A stretch of DNA of 64,000 nt from Hermatobates lingyangjiaoensis (GCA_026182355.1 JAPFBL010001928.1:7007501-7071500), one strand, 5' to 3'; positions 21,776-33,870 are shown, counted from the first letter of the stretch. Program-made: numbers and translations. Notes: generated by a model not told the origin, from the letters alone.

Positions 21776-22530
21776 GCAATATTCCCTGGAATATTTTGGA
21801 GGGAAAATATTTATATTCTTAAATATTTATACTTTGTCAGTACCTCAGCCTTATACAAAAAAAAAAACAACGCAATGTAGAATGACGTGCAGGTAAAATA
21901 TCTTTTAGTGTAGTTGTTTAGCTGACTTTAACGAAAACTACATCTGAAGCATGGTCCTGGCAGGCCATTATTTATGCATGCGTTAGCTTGGGTCAAGTTC
22001 ATTGATTTAGACTTAATTCATGGCGTGCGTCAAATCAATAAAATCAATTAAAATAACGTTTATTCTTTTCATTGGTTAAATGTTATCAAAAGCATGACTT
22101 GATATTATCCAATGAAAAGCCTAACTTCTTTTCTTTTCCCATTAATGAAAGATGTCAGTTTGATTGTATGATTTTCATTATACGCTTGTTAAATATTACA
22201 TTTCCTTGTTAGACTGAAATGAAGCTGTTTAGCTGTGCAAATGACATTACACTAAAAGTCCCACCTTTGTGCATCAAGTTTCAATGTATTCATGGGTTCA
22301 TTCTGTCCACTCAGGCGAACTTCCCTACCAACCAGGTGTCAATGAACCTGCCCTGCCAACTAGGCGAAATATCATCACCATACATTTAATTACTAACATG
22401 ATTGCTTGATCGTACTGCTATCAAAAAAATAAACTTTTTCACCTCTAGAATGAGTTTTTTTTCATTTTCTAGATTATTTTCTAGATTGAATCCATGTTGT
22501 AGAATACAGAATAGGTTAGTTTGGTTATAC
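21776..22530. other. AT-rich intergenic stretch, no gene seen
   Basis: A small imperfect inverted repeat around 22040-22120 (ATTCTTTTCATTGGTTAAAT and a reverse match ATCCAATGAAAAG). Nothing else is supported. Confidence 0.45.
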
Positions 22531-22539
22531 TTTAGTATC

Positions 22540-23332
22540 CAGTGACGCGCGGTGAGGTTCATGACGGGTGAGGCACTGACTTTATCATAGTCAAGATTTA
22601 AGTCCTGTGGTCACACGCGCCCCTTACCATGAGGCTGGAGAACTTCGTGCATCACTTAGTCATTCTTCGCAGCAGTTTTATAATCGTTCAGGACAGAAAT
22701 ACGATATCATTGCGTGATCTATATCGAGAGGCACACCAGGCGGCAGCCTCACCACACATTTTCTTTAAGAATCTGAACAGTAAATGTAAAAATCCAGCGA
22801 TTTTGAATAAAAGTAATCTAAAACTGGTGAATATTGATATAGCTTCTCGACCACTGATTTTTCAAGTTCACAGAAGGGGGTTCTTGAGGATTTTGGTCTT
22901 AAAAGTTCAACTCCTGATTATATGACGCCCTTTCGCCAAAAGTTGTTTGTCATTTTCAAGGTTTGTTTTAGAGGAAGCACTATTTAACCGTCCATGCTTA
23001 TATCTAGCAGCATCATAACAGATACACAGTATACACAGTTTATTTGTTATGATGCTGCTAGATAAAAGCATGGACGGTTAAATAGTGCTTCCTCTAAAAC
23101 AAACCATGTAAATGCTAAACAACTTTTGACGAAACGTCGGCATGTAATCAGGAGTTGAATTTTTATGACCAAAATCCTCAAGAACCCCTTCTATGAACTT
23201 AAAACTGGTGAAGAGATCTGAAAAAAATATTTGAAGTTCAATTCAGCGGATAAATAATTTCTCATTTTTACTCATTTTCCTTTCTAAGATTGTCAGGTGA
23301 GGCTGTCTGCCTCCTCTGATATCACGTCCCTG
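22540..23332. mobile_element. hAT-like DNA transposon remnant with nested palindrome
   Basis: The left end is CAGTGACGCGCGGTGAGG and the right end, read inward, is CAGGGACGTG with CCTCACC nearby. The flanks TTAGTATC (22532-22539) and ATTGTATC (23333-23340) agree at six of eight positions, consistent with an old 8-bp target duplication as made by hAT elements. No transposase motif is seen. The interior is largely the palindrome at 22845-23200. Confidence 0.55.
22845..23200. repeat. Inverted repeat, arms about 160 bp
   Basis: The two arms share AAACTGGTGAA at the outside, CAGGAGTTGAA, GTTTGTTTTAGAGGAAGCAC and CTAGCAGCATCATAACA at the inside. A related pair is at 58925-59440. The word GACGAAACGTCGGC in the right arm recalls other PLE termini, but no CTGANGA core was found. 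Confidence 0.9.
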
Positions 23333-23344
23333 ATTGTATCTTTT

Positions 23345-23865
23345 AGTTCATAGACAATGTCGAAATATAGAAACGTTTGCTAGGAAAGTTTTCTGGTTTA
23401 TTTATGTTATTTCGAGCTATTCCATTTCGTTTTTACAATAAAAAAAAATGTTTACCTCTGTTTATAATGAAAGTTTTGAACAAAATGAAAAAGTTGGTAA
23501 TGCAGTATTGTTTTGAAATTAGATAACTAAAAGAAATCGGAATTAGTTTTCTTTATTTTTTGAAAAGTAGTTAAATGAACCATTAAATGCTCGAGGTTAA
23601 TGAATTTGTGTAATCTATGAATGTTATTAGTTCATTCTTTTCCTTATAGTAAATTAAGTTTATTTTTTTTTTAAAGTTCTCCAATTTAGTAATTTAAATA
23701 TAAACATTTTATGAAACAACTTCTTAATGAATTTACGTATATTGTATTTTATGTCTTCAAAACAATGTAAGTTGGAGAAGAAAGTTGAAGGGTTAGTTTT
23801 ATATTTTGTTAAGGAGGCCAGTTGTTGTGTGTTTGCAATTGAAGACTCGGGGAGCTGTGGAGCAG
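23345..23865. other. AT-rich intergenic stretch, no gene seen
   Basis: Low-complexity A- and T-rich sequence leading into the tandem array. Confidence 0.5.
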
Positions 23866-23869
23866 AGCA

Positions 23870-24911
23870 CCCCTGACCCTAATCGAGCTGTTTGCGCAAC
23901 CTTCAAGTGGGACAATGAACAAAGACGACGGCTCTTCTGAAACTGTAATCAGCAGTAAACTGTGAGTGCCACAGAGGGTGGCTTATAGGGAATCATACAG
24001 GCTGAATTCCAACACTCTGACCTCATACCTTGTCTTGAAGCAACCTTTAAATGAGACAATGAACAAAGACGACGGCTCTTCTGAAACTGTAATCAGCAGT
24101 AAACTGTGAGTGCCACAGAGGGTGGCTTACAGGGAATCATATAGGCTGAATTCCAACCCTCTGACCACATACCTTGTCTTGAAGCAACCTTCAAATAGGA
24201 CAATGAACAGAGAGCGACGGCTCTTCTGAAACTGTAATCAGCAGTAAACTGTGAGTGCCACAGAGGGTGGCTTACAGGGAATCATATAGGCTGAATTCCA
24301 ACCCTCTGACCACATACCTTGTCTTGAAGCAACCTTCAAAAAGGACAATGAACAGAGAGCGACGGCTCTTCTGAAACTGTAATCAGCAGTAAACTGTGAG
24401 TGCCACAGAGCGTGGCTTACAGGGAATCATATAGGCTGAATTCCAACCCTCTGACCACATACCTTGTCTTGAAGCAACCTTCAAATAGGACAATGAACAG
24501 AGAGCGACGGCTCTTCTGAAACTGTAATCAGCAGTAAACTGTGAGTGCCACAGAAGGTGGCTTACAGGGAATCATATAGGCTGAATTCCAACCCTCTGAC
24601 CTCATACCTTGTCTTGAAGCAACCTTCAAATGGGACAATGAACAAAGACGACGGCTCTTCTGAAACTGTAATCAGCAGTAAACTGTGAGTGCCACAGAGG
24701 GTGGCTTATAGGGAATCATACAGGCTGAATTCCAACCCTCTGACCTCATACCTTTCTTGAAGCAACCTTCAAATGGGACAATGAACAGAGGACGGACGGC
24801 TCTTCTGAAACTGTAATCAGCAGTAAACTGTGAGTGCCACAGAGGGTGGCTTACAGGGAATCATACAGGCTGAATTCCAACCCTCTGACCTGATACCTTC
24901 TCTTGAAGCAC
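23870..24911. repeat. Tandem array, about 145-bp unit, 7 copies
   Basis: The word AACTGTAATCAGCAGTAAAC recurs at 23941, 24085, 24230, 24375, 24520, 24664 and 24809. Units share GACGGCTCTTCTG, GTGAGTGCCACAGAGG and CTGAATTCCAACCCTCTGAC. Copies differ in short indels such as AAAGACGACGG versus AGAGAGCGACGG. It is more GC-rich than the flanks. No open frame spans it. Confidence 0.96.
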
Positions 24912-25039
24912 TAGTTAGGTTACACTGCCTATCTTACAAGTAACTTCCGAATCATCACGTCCTTGTGTTAGTATACTTTGCAAGCAACACTATGTAATAA
25001 TATAACAATTTTTTATAAAAAATAAATTATGTTAGGAAA

Positions 25040-25215
25040 AATAATAAGTCTCCACACAAAAAAAGAGTTTATTACAAGAAACTATACAGCGCGTTTCGAT
25101 CACTTGATGTTCTTCTTCAGATTACATCTGCTCTGATGTAATCCGACGTTTCGGTCTACACTGACTATTATCAAGGAAATCTTGATAAATTTTCCGAAAC
25201 GTCGGCCCTGTGTAA
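25040..25215 (-). mobile_element. PLE-end fragments (family A and another)
   Basis: Positions 25088-25120 hold a minus-strand motif CTGAAGA, A, GAACATCAAGTGATC, GAA, ACGCGC, with the palindrome damaged. It is followed by two facing copies of GACGTTTCGGTC/CCGAAACGTCGGCC (25145-25210) from a different terminus. Confidence 0.6.
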
Positions 25216-25640
25216 ATATGGAAAATAGAAATATAAACAAATCATTCGGTGAGTTGATTTATATGGTACCGGAAAGATGGAGGAAAGAAAACTTGAGAAG
25301 TTATGTAATAAACATACTAGACTTAAAGTTGGCAAGTTATTTAATGATATATATATATTGAGATTTATTGAGGGTTTTTGGTCTAATATTCAAAAAACGT
25401 CGTTGCCAACATTTCGATATATATTTATATCATATTATAGTTGGTCAAGAAAAGGACATCATGAGATATATATATATAGGCTAATCGGTATTCAGCTATG
25501 TTGGATGATGGATAGAACGAAGTCTCTTTACGGAAGAAGATAATTTGTAAGGTATATTATTTCTTGTTTCGTGGTCCGAAACCTGTTGAGTGTTGAATCC
25601 GAGGTAAAGTTGGAACCAATTATGATTTCAATAATGAATA
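25216..25640. other. Unassigned stretch, trace of PLE end
   Basis: GCCAACATTTCGATATATAT near 25405 resembles the AACGTTTCGG terminus of PLE ends. No gene is supported. Confidence 0.4.
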
Positions 25641-25647
25641 ACTTTAT

Positions 25648-25750
25648 TCCATCCAATAGGTTTTTTTTTTGTAGGTGAAATGCATATGCACAAACTGCTG
25701 GGCTTCCAGATAAGACAGAATACCAACTTAAAACACCTTCTTTTCTTCTA
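25648..25750 (+). repeat. Dispersed repeat, copy 1
   Basis: It shares ATCCAA, a T-run, GTGAAATGCAT, CTGGGCTTCCA, AAACACC and TTTTCTTCTAGG with 56236-56348, and more distantly with 46654-46780. The class is unknown. Confidence 0.7.
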
Positions 25751-26118
25751 GGATTCTCGTTTGGAAGTGTTTTTGACATTACCTCAGACTAGGCCATTCC
25801 TTTCCTTAGGTAAGATAGCCTTACTTTAGAATTACTTATTCCAAATGTTTCTAAGTATCGCTTTTTGATTGTTAGTTTATTTCTTACCAGCCAAACTACC
25901 ATATTCCATACCTCAAATCATTTTGTCAATAATAGGTTCTTGGGGGGAAAATATACCGATTCTGTTCACCATTTTGATCATGAACTGAAGCTAATAAGAG
26001 TTTTTGGAATAGACTTTTATAATTGCGTTATTTAATTTTTTTTAAAAAAAAAAAAAAAAACAAATTTGAACTGAACTGTAAAAGACAAGTAGGGAAGAGT
26101 TGGCTTGGTATGTAGGAA

Positions 26119-26300
26119 GTGTTGAAGGGAAAGACCTCTCGTGACTCGGTGTCACGGAGTCTTCTTCAAAGCATGCTCAGTGTGGTTCGTAATGACCATG
26201 GACCAAGCAGGCCTCCTTTAATGCCCCTCCAGCTCGCTGCTGCATCGAGGTCACTCTCTGCAAATTGCAATTCTCAACTCCAGCTGCCAAGCTTCCAAGT
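26119..26300 (+). other. GC-richer segment, possible exon or UTR
   Basis: An open frame gives SRDSVSRSLLQSML and RNDHGPSRPPLMPLQLAAAS before running into T-rich low complexity. The composition stands out against the surroundings, but there is no recognised domain and no clear donor site, so a coding role is only a possibility. Confidence 0.2.
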
Positions 26301-26767
26301 TTTTTTTTTTTCTTCTTATTTCCTGCTTCTAATATTTTTTTTTCTTTCATCCCATTTTTGGTTACGATCTCTTTTTTATTCTCTCTCGCATTTTTTTTTT
26401 CTTTTGATAATTTATTTAAGGGCTACATGGTTTTCTTCATACTGTTCTGTTCTATTATTATCTAATCAGATCTTTTTTTCCCTTACTAAATTATTTCAGC
26501 TGTGCGATTATTACAAGCAATGCAAAAAATTTAAATACCTTTAAAATTATCTTCTTCCGTGGAGATTTCTAAATGTCCTCCTTCCAGACAATAACGCTTA
26601 CTGACTATTTATATTTTATCTATATTTGCATATATCTGTACTTAACATTATCATTTATTAAATTTATATGTTTATTCCAATAAGCCCATAATAAACAATC
26701 TGATAACAAACATTGAACATGTGAATTATTCAAACTATTGAGAACTCTCAGAGATTTGGGAAAAAAA

Positions 26768-26980
26768 GAGACGAGAAAGAATTAAAATGATATAAATCTA
26801 ATTAAGAAGAAAACATAAATTCAGAAATTCATAAGATAAGATGAAGTCGACTAGAGATATCAGTGGATAATTTGTATAAGGTAAAACATCAAAAGACACA
26901 GAGTTTTACTCCGGACGGTGGACAATTTCAGAAACAAGTGTAAGGAAGAGTAGTTATTAACGAATATTATTATAATTTAA
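26768..26980 (+). repeat. Dispersed direct repeat, copy 1
   Basis: It matches 28183-28352: ATAAATTCAGAAAT, GTCGACTAGAGATATCAGTG, TTTACTCCGGA and GAAACAAGTGTAAG. Copy 2 lacks about 12 bp after AGTGGATAA. The identity is not recognised. Confidence 0.85.
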
Positions 26981-27297
26981 AGGAATAAGATAGTATATGT
27001 ATCTTAAAATATTACTAATAAACTCTATAATAGATATTGCCAATAACTATATAATATTATTAGTAATGTTTTATAGGTTTTCGAAAACGATATTTTGTGT
27101 AGACACTCGGTCATCGAGTTTCTGTATTTCAGATGAGTGTGCTTTCAAGTTTCTGTACTTTTTTTTTCTTCCGAATAACATAAATTATCATACGGGGTAT
27201 TGATAATTCACAATGAGGACAGTAACCTAGGCTACTCCAATTTCGTTATCTTAAGCAATATATATATAATATATCTTGGTAGCAGTCCATCGGATAT

Positions 27298-27428
27298 GCA
27301 TGCTTTGTTAAACACGATAGAGTAGTTCCTGTCTATAAGTTTCTTCTCAAGACCTTCGAAAAAACTTGATCGAAGGTCTTGAGAAGAAACTTATAGACAG
27401 GAACTACTCTGTCGTGTTTAACAAAGCA

Positions 27429-27433
<5 letters not shown>
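27298..27433. repeat. Palindrome, arms about 64 bp, at a (TA)n tract
   Basis: GCATGCTTTGTTAAACACGA to CTTGAGAAGAAAC, mirrored around CGAAAAAACTTGATCG. A single arm of the same family is at 3408-3470, also beside (TA)n. Confidence 0.95.

Positions 27434-27471
<38 letters not shown>
27432..27471. repeat. (TA)n microsatellite
   Basis: It joins the 27298-27433 palindrome. A second run (27549-27588) follows a TATGGAAATATAATTCC hairpin. Confidence 0.97.
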
Positions 27472-27474
<3 letters not shown>

Positions 27475-27547
27475 TGGAATTATATTTACATTATGGAAAT
27501 ATAATTCCATATATTATATATATTAATATATACACTATGGAATCTTG

Positions 27548-27589
<42 letters not shown>

Positions 27590-27600
27590 CAAGATTTCAT

Positions 27601-27740
27601 AATAAACACTAGAAACTACAATCATGTTCAAATCACAATAAGAAATGGGAAGAAAAAAAGACTAAGATCTTTCAACCGTAACAAGCGGACTTTGTTAAAA
27701 AATTTGTGTTTTTTCCATTGTGGTTTGAACATTGTATGTA
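27601..27740 (-). mobile_element. Decayed family B PLE-end palindrome
   Basis: Arm landmarks CACAATAAGAAATGGGAAG, GATCTTTCAACCGTAACAAG and the reverse CCATTGTGGTTTGAAC are present, with the second ribozyme side deleted. Confidence 0.65.
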
Positions 27741-28182
27741 TAAAACATATTGTTGAAGTCTTTATATGATGCGCACCTTCGCTGTTTAGAATATATATTT
27801 ACTCAAAAAACTATCACTGCGATGTAAAGACATCGTCGAAACACACATGGAATGATATATTATCAGAATGACTGTCTAGCAGATAATATAAATTGACCTA
27901 TTTATAGAAGCTGATAAAGGAAGATAAACAGAGAAATCTTGTTAATAGCAGCAAGATAATATCTCGCGAAACCATCGAGAAACTTTAAATAAGGTATTGG
28001 CTCTACAAATGTTTGGTGTACGAATATGGGTTACGATGTAAAGAAATTATAACTTTTCTTCTTTCATAATCCTTTGATTTCAGTGACTGTTGAAGTGAAC
28101 GAAGAGTTCCCGTATTCTCTGCAAAGTTGTCTTTCATTGTCTACTTCCTGTCATCATTGGTGACACGTCAATATCGACCTCA

Positions 28183-28352
28183 ATGGAATAAACGAGAAAG
28201 AATAAAACATAAATTCAGAAATACATAAGATAAGATAAAGTCGACTAGAGATATCAGTGGATAAGGTAAAATCTCAAAAAGCACAGAAGTTTACTCCGGA
28301 AGGTGGACATTTCTGAAACAAGTGTAAGAAAGAGTAATTATTAATGAATAAT
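28183..28352 (+). repeat. Dispersed direct repeat, copy 2
   Basis: See copy 1 at 26768-26980. The two are about 1.4 kb apart in the same orientation. Confidence 0.85.
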
Positions 28353-28985
28353 TACATGTTGACTTCATCTAAAGTCATGTGGCATATAGGTCTCATTTTG
28401 GACCTCTGGTTCGCATTCAAACTATATTTCTATAGTAAATCTAGCATAAGAATTTATAGCATATTCAATATGTATTTAATTCTGAAATCCATGAGAATGA
28501 GAAGCCTCCATGAAAGACCTTATCTTCATGGTGTTAACTCATATAACTATGACCTATTGATTCCGTGTTTGGTTCAAAGTTGCTTTGGAAATCATTTATT
28601 CTAATCCATTGATCACATTACTCGAACTCCACACCCTCATAGACCTCTAGAACTTGACCTCTGCTCGTGACCTTCGGCGACACCTAGTATATCCGCGACG
28701 CACTTGACATTTCGAAACTCTTGACCTACAAAAGAATATCTAATCCTGTTACGAATGTTTTAGTAATTTTTTAACATTACCAGTTGTGCTACAGTATACT
28801 ACTAATAATAAGTTACGTGTATAGTGCCCTGAAATATTAAATTATTTTTTGACAAATGACCCCTTCTTCTTTCTAAGATAGTCTATTTCGAAAATTCCAT
28901 TCTAAATGATACGAGTATGTAAATATATATATCGTATGTAAATATTACTAACAATCCTTTTATGGTTTCTTTATCAGTATATATA
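28353..28985. other. AT-rich stretch, no gene seen
   Basis: An 86-residue chance frame at 28344-28604 has no recognisable motif. Confidence 0.45.
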
Positions 28986-28989
28986 TCGA

Positions 28990-29095
28990 ATCACTAAAAA
29001 AATTAAGTTGGGTTTTTTGACTCTGAAGAAGACCACTTGTTACGGTTGAAAAATCATAGTCATTTTTTTCCATTTCATATTGTGGTTTAATCATT
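28990..29095 (+). mobile_element. Solo family B PLE end
   Basis: GTTGGGTTTTTTGACT, then the core at 29024-29058 (CTGAAGA, A, GACCAC...CGGTT, GAA, AAATCA), with the AGATCT palindrome mutated. Confidence 0.7.
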
Positions 29096-29114
29096 TATTA
29101 TATATATATACAAA

Positions 29115-29540
29115 ACTATAGTTTATCGGGACTCGGTCAGTTCTTCAGGTTCAAATTAAACTCTCATTGCCAACGTTTCGGTCTTTATTTAAAACCTTTT
29201 TGATAGGCAGAAGTATAAATTTTGAAACAGAAAAACTAAGTATTACATTAAAAATTATTTTACAAAGAAAAATAGTATGTGGATTTTAAAAACAACTGTT
29301 TTAACAACAACACTGTTTAACAACAGTGTCACGTGTTCATTCATACTACAGTTGTTGTTAAAATCCACATACTATTATTCTTTGTAAAATATTTTGTAAT
29401 GCAATACTTATTTTTATGTTTCAAAATTTATACTTCTGCCTATGAAAATGGTTTTAAATAAAGACCGAAACGTTGGCAATGAGAGTTTGATTTTTTGTCC
29501 TAGAAAATTAACCGAATCCCGATTATAGAACACACCTATA
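29115..29540. repeat. PLE-end palindrome (relative of the 3908-5123 family)
   Basis: Both arms run from the GACTCGGTCAG or AACCGAATCCCGATTA outer end through GCCAACGTTTCGGTC and AGGCAGAAGTATAAATTT to ATAGTATGTGGATTTTAA. The centre contains CAACAGTGTCACGTG. A left-arm-only copy is at 40925-41050. (TA)n lies on both sides. Confidence 0.92.
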
Positions 29541-29549
29541 TATATAAAA

Positions 29550-29620
29550 ATATTTCACATAAACACGTGAAATAACAATCAATGATCAAACCACAATAAG
29601 AAATGGGAAAACAATTGATT
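29550..29620 (-). mobile_element. Outer tip of a family B arm
   Basis: TTCACATAAACACGTGAAAT to AAGAAATGGGAAAACA, then unrelated sequence (TTGATTTCTTTTCTGTGTGT) resembling a family G tip. This is a junction of two PLE ends. Confidence 0.65.
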
Positions 29621-30306
29621 TCTTTTCTGTGTGTTCTTTTGAAAATTCTAGTTTATGTATATACATTTATAACTTTATATGGACTATGTTTACAACAATA
29701 TTTAAGAAATTAAATCTCAATTAGAAATAGTGACTATATATAGTATCTTAATTCAATCAAAATAGCGCTTTTTTAATTTTATAATTAAGATGTCAAAACA
29801 TATAATAGCTTTCATCACTCTGTAAACTTACTGTGGTCACGATTGACCCCCTTTAAAACCCAAAATTCACCCCTGCCCGTGAATTGCACCCCCATTGAGG
29901 ACCCCTGGTGTATATCATGGATATGTATTTTTTGTGCTAGTCATTTATTATCTATTCATTACCCCGTAATTGCGAGTTCCATGTTTGGAGAAGGTTATTC
30001 TACCATTAATATCTACTTGATGTAACGTTATAATGAGACAAGATGATTCAATGTATTTAACAGTGTGCTCGTATCAGATTGGAAATCAATGGCTTCATTG
30101 TCTTGATTAGTTCTTTCTTTTTCATATCACCACATGGCAATGTATCTCTTGTTATTCTATATTAATCAGTTAATTAACATGAATATAGATTACCAAGCCA
30201 TGTTCCTTTGTTCGAATATAGATAACTTCTTATGTTGCATGCTGCATATTTTGTGAAAACTCACCGAAATGTCTGTGCAGTTAATTTCGAGTATGTATAT
30301 GAGGGG

Positions 30307-30358
30307 CACACACACACACACGCACACACACACACACACGCACACACACACACACACA
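30307..30358. repeat. (CA)n microsatellite with CG interruptions
   Basis: A CA run with two ACGC interruptions. Other CA runs are at 36152-36207, 36474-36503, 36545-36566 and 56156-56180, the last after a run of about 16 C. Confidence 0.97.
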
Positions 30359-30383
30359 AGACGAACATTGTTTTTTTTATTTT

Positions 30384-30465
30384 AAAACGCCCACACTTAT
30401 AAGGCTTTCACCTTTTAGTGTTGTTCTAGAGGCAGAAATTGTGGTTCATTAATTATTTGACCACC
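30384..30465 (+). repeat. Dispersed repeat, shared with 42805-42890
   Basis: Shared words are AACGCCCACA, TTATAAGG, TCCTTTTA-like, GAAATTGTGG and TCATTAATTATTTG. It lies just upstream of a SINE here. The class is unknown. Confidence 0.65.
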
Positions 30466-30504
30466 CATTGGTTAAATAGTTGACCACATTACCTGTTAAT
30501 TCTA

Positions 30505-30750
30505 TATTGGGGAATTACCTGTTCATTCCCAAATTTTGCCTAACTCAAATATATTTAGAGCAGGGATCTTTAAAGAGTATCTGACATCGTACAGACTCGG
30601 GGCCGACGATTTAACGTCTTCTCCAATAGACGACATCTTCAGATTTATTCATCTTCTGCGTGAATACTCGTAAATCTAGAGCCAGGTGGGTATCGAACCC
30701 CGGAACCTACCAGTTCAGATGCGAGTTAACTACTGAGCTAACCTGGCCCC
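30505..30750 (-). mobile_element. tRNA-derived SINE
   Basis: The minus-strand head GGGGCCAGGTTAGCTCAGTAG and box B-like GGGTTCGATACCC are followed by the conserved core. The tail is truncated soon after GGCAAAATTTGGG. Confidence 0.85.
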
Positions 30751-30759
30751 TAAATACGA

Positions 30760-31810
30760 AAATGACTTGTTAAAAACAGCAGTTCTAAGTAGTGATATAA
30801 GAAATGTTAATACTTTTATAGAATCAATGATAATGGATATACAAATTGAACAAATGCTAAAATAATCACACACTACAGATTATATTAAATTATACTGGTC
30901 TAGCATTAGTACTAGTAATGGCATTAATAAATCACACAACTGTTGGGAGATCAATGGGAGAGTGACAGTTGAATGTAAGCTAAAATGTACTATTTCAACG
31001 AAATAGTAAAAAATCAAATTGTCCTAAAAGTGCCCATTCGATAAGCAAAAATTATTTTTGCTGTTATTGTTAACGCAGTACTTCTTCACATGGGCACCAT
31101 AATATCTCATATATTATGTCATAGTTTTATACATTACAATAATGATACTTTATCAGTGTGGTGATTTCTTTGATTATATTATGAATAAATGGTCTTGAAA
31201 TTTATCAATGAGTTAACCGCATATGATAAACTATAGCTTTCACGAAAGAACATAATTAAACCTCTAAAAGTAACACTAAAAAAAAAAAATGGAGACATAG
31301 TAATGGGTCTACTACAATTTTGATGTCGCATCATTTAACAAACTGGCAAGTGTTTTCGTTCCCTGCGCCATATTTCTTTCCCGTTCTATTGGTTTACTGG
31401 GTTTCATTAATCTTTGGGATTCGCGCTTCGTATTCCTAACACCCACCTCTTTTCATCTCCCTGAATAGAAGGGGGGTTTTTTTTTGAGGTTACTTGATAA
31501 TTTGAATCATATTAATCGTTCTAAAAATCCAATATGATATTTAAGGGCGTTTTCCAGTTTATTGTTTTTGTTGTTATTACCAAAATAATTCAGACGACGA
31601 CCAGTATCATCAGTAATAATAATTTCCATTTTCTTTATTTGTTCAATTTGAAGAAACAAATTGAAATTGTTTTTTTTGCCTTCTCAATAAAAGCGAAATT
31701 AGAAAGTTAAAAAAAAACAGTTTAACGTTATTTGGGAGTACTCGACTTCCGATATCTAGCTAATCAGGTCTCGATTACGCCTGGTACTTCCAGATTAAGA
31801 ATGCTTGCAT
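30760..31810. other. AT-rich intergenic stretch, no gene seen
   Basis: Low-complexity A and T runs only. No frame with a recognisable motif. Confidence 0.5.
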
Positions 31811-31817
31811 TGAGATG

Positions 31818-32583
31818 TATATAACAAGATTTCACAATAAAGAAGTTAAAATAACAATCAATGATTAAACCAAAATAAGAAATGAGAAAAAAAGACTTAA
31901 GTCTTTCAACCGTAACAAGCGGTCTTCGTCTGAGACCAAATCCCAACTGACACAAAAGATGTAGGAACATCTGGTAAATAGTTGAGAGGAGTGGGAGGGA
32001 AGAGAGGTATTTTAAAGTGTGTAAATTGCAGAAAAGAACAACAGTCGAGGGAGAGACGTTAGGGTAAACAAAGGAGTACAGTAGGAAAAAAATAAAAAAA
32101 AGTATCCGCTAGCTGTCACCCCTCTTAGATGAGGCTATTGCCTACATAAGGACTGAGTCAAGTTGGAATAAACCGTTACTAATATTTATAAGATTTTATT
32201 CGATCTGAGCTAAAATTATTACTTTTGAAAAATCGATGTTGTTAAGAAATATTATCGAATCTTCTCTGATTAAATTAAATAGGTCAAATATTATAAACAT
32301 TAGTAACGGGCTTTTCAAACTTGGCTCACTCCTGACGAGGGCAATAGCCTCATCTAACGGATAGTTTTTTTTTACTTTTTTTCTTATTGTAATCCTTTGT
32401 TTATCCTAACATCTCTCCTTGGACTATTGTTTCTTTACACCCTTTAAAATACTTCTCTTCCCTCCCACTCCTCTCAACCCTTTACCAAGTGTTTCTATAC
32501 TTTTGGTTACAGTTGGGATTCGACTCTGACGAAATTGCTAGTTGCGGTTGAATAATCTTAGTCTTATTTCTTATTGTAGTTTA
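31818..32583. repeat. Long family B PLE-end palindrome (about 770 bp)
   Basis: The left arm holds the minus-strand motif (31898-31931) and a reversed 3' UTR to CTTGACTCAGTCC. The right arm starts near 32285 with CAAATATTATAAACATTAGT and carries the plus-strand motif (32526-32559). The right core retains CTGACGA but GAAAGATCTT is changed to GAATAATCTT. It shows the longer UTR also seen solo at 16430-16760. Confidence 0.85.
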
Positions 32584-33192
32584 AAAATTGAGATTTATAT
32601 GGAAATAATGCATAAGAGGTGTTTATATCTGTGTATTTTAATTACTTTTTAGTTATGCAAATTATATAAATTAATGATTGGAATGAACAGCTTGTGATAA
32701 ATTATTGAGTTAAAAATCGTCAGTCCTTCAGTTGGCTAGAGACAAAGCACTGAATATCTTTAGGTGGGAGTATAGGCTGAATTCTCTTTTTAAGTAAAAA
32801 AATATATCCCCTTGCTTGCAATTTCGTTTAAATAATGGCAGAAGGAAGGGTGTTCCCTGTTCGGTCATATTTCTTGTCCTTTCCGCTAGACTGTGTCAGT
32901 TCATTATACCCCTCTTACTTCTTTCGAATCACCCAGACCTTTTACTCATTAATTTATCAACTCTATAAAAAAAAAAAAAATTGTTCCTCTCCACTAATTC
33001 GAATTATTTGCTTTAAAATGACATAGGGTTATGAATTGATTTGTTTCTAATGCCTGTTTATGGTTATTTTATTTCAGTATTGATTTTATTATATTTTTGT
33101 TCGCTTCTTATTTGTGTACGTATAATATTTGTTATTGTGATGTCGGAAAACACGCAGACTATCAGATTTCTGAACCTCCGCTATTGCTCTTT

Positions 33193-33197
33193 ATATA

Positions 33198-33234
<37 letters not shown>
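33193..33234. repeat. (TA)n microsatellite
   Basis: Directly precedes the family B palindrome at 33240-33478. Confidence 0.95.
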
Positions 33235-33239
<5 letters not shown>

Positions 33240-33240
<1 letters not shown>

Positions 33241-33478
33241 CAAGATTTCACATAAACACGTGAAATAACAATCAATGATCAAACCACAATATGAAAAGGG
33301 GGGAAAAAAGACTAAGATATTTCAACCGTAACAAGCGGTCTTCGTCAGAGTCAAACTGACGTTGGGTTCAGTTGGGTTTTTAACTCTGACGAAGGCTGCT
33401 TGTTACTTGTTACTTGGGGAAGATCTTAGTCTTCCCCCCCCCTCCCCCCTTCTTTTCATATTGTGGTTTGGTCATTGA
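33240..33478. repeat. Family B PLE-end palindrome
   Basis: The left minus-strand motif at 33314-33347 has AGATAT in place of AGATCT. The right arm's stem II is expanded by repeated TTGTTAC and the GAA is lost. C- and G-rich runs replace the AAAACAAGAC segment. Confidence 0.85.
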
Positions 33479-33870
33479 GTCCTTATATGTGTAGAGGAAT
33501 TAATTAACTAACTACTTGAAGGGTTGGTAATTTGTGTGTAAAATAGATCTATTGGAAATTATGTTAATTTAATTCATTGTGACTTGTTAATCTTTACCAT
33601 TGCCTTACCATGGTAATTCTGCATTATATTCACATTAACTTTATCCATTTGAAAGTAATGTTCTACTTATATGTTTCTTGTTTCTTAGGCATGATTCAGT
33701 GTTACCATTGTAGATATTTTTTTGGCTATAAATTGTGAAATGAGCTTTGAATATCAGCGACGACCTGGATTTTTTTTATTGAGAAAAGTAAATACTGTAC
33801 TTAATCTGAGTTTGATATTGGGGAAACTATTATGTCTCCAGACGAAAAAGTTCATCATAAAAAACTAAAA

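Noticed and set aside
26265..26544. Membrane-protein-like frames rich in Phe and Leu
   Set aside because: Arise from T-rich low-complexity sequence; not supported by any motif.
27820..27860. Hammerhead-like CTGCGATG...GTCGAAACAC
   Set aside because: It has a GATG/CATC stem and GAAAC, but the catalytic CTGANGA strand is missing.
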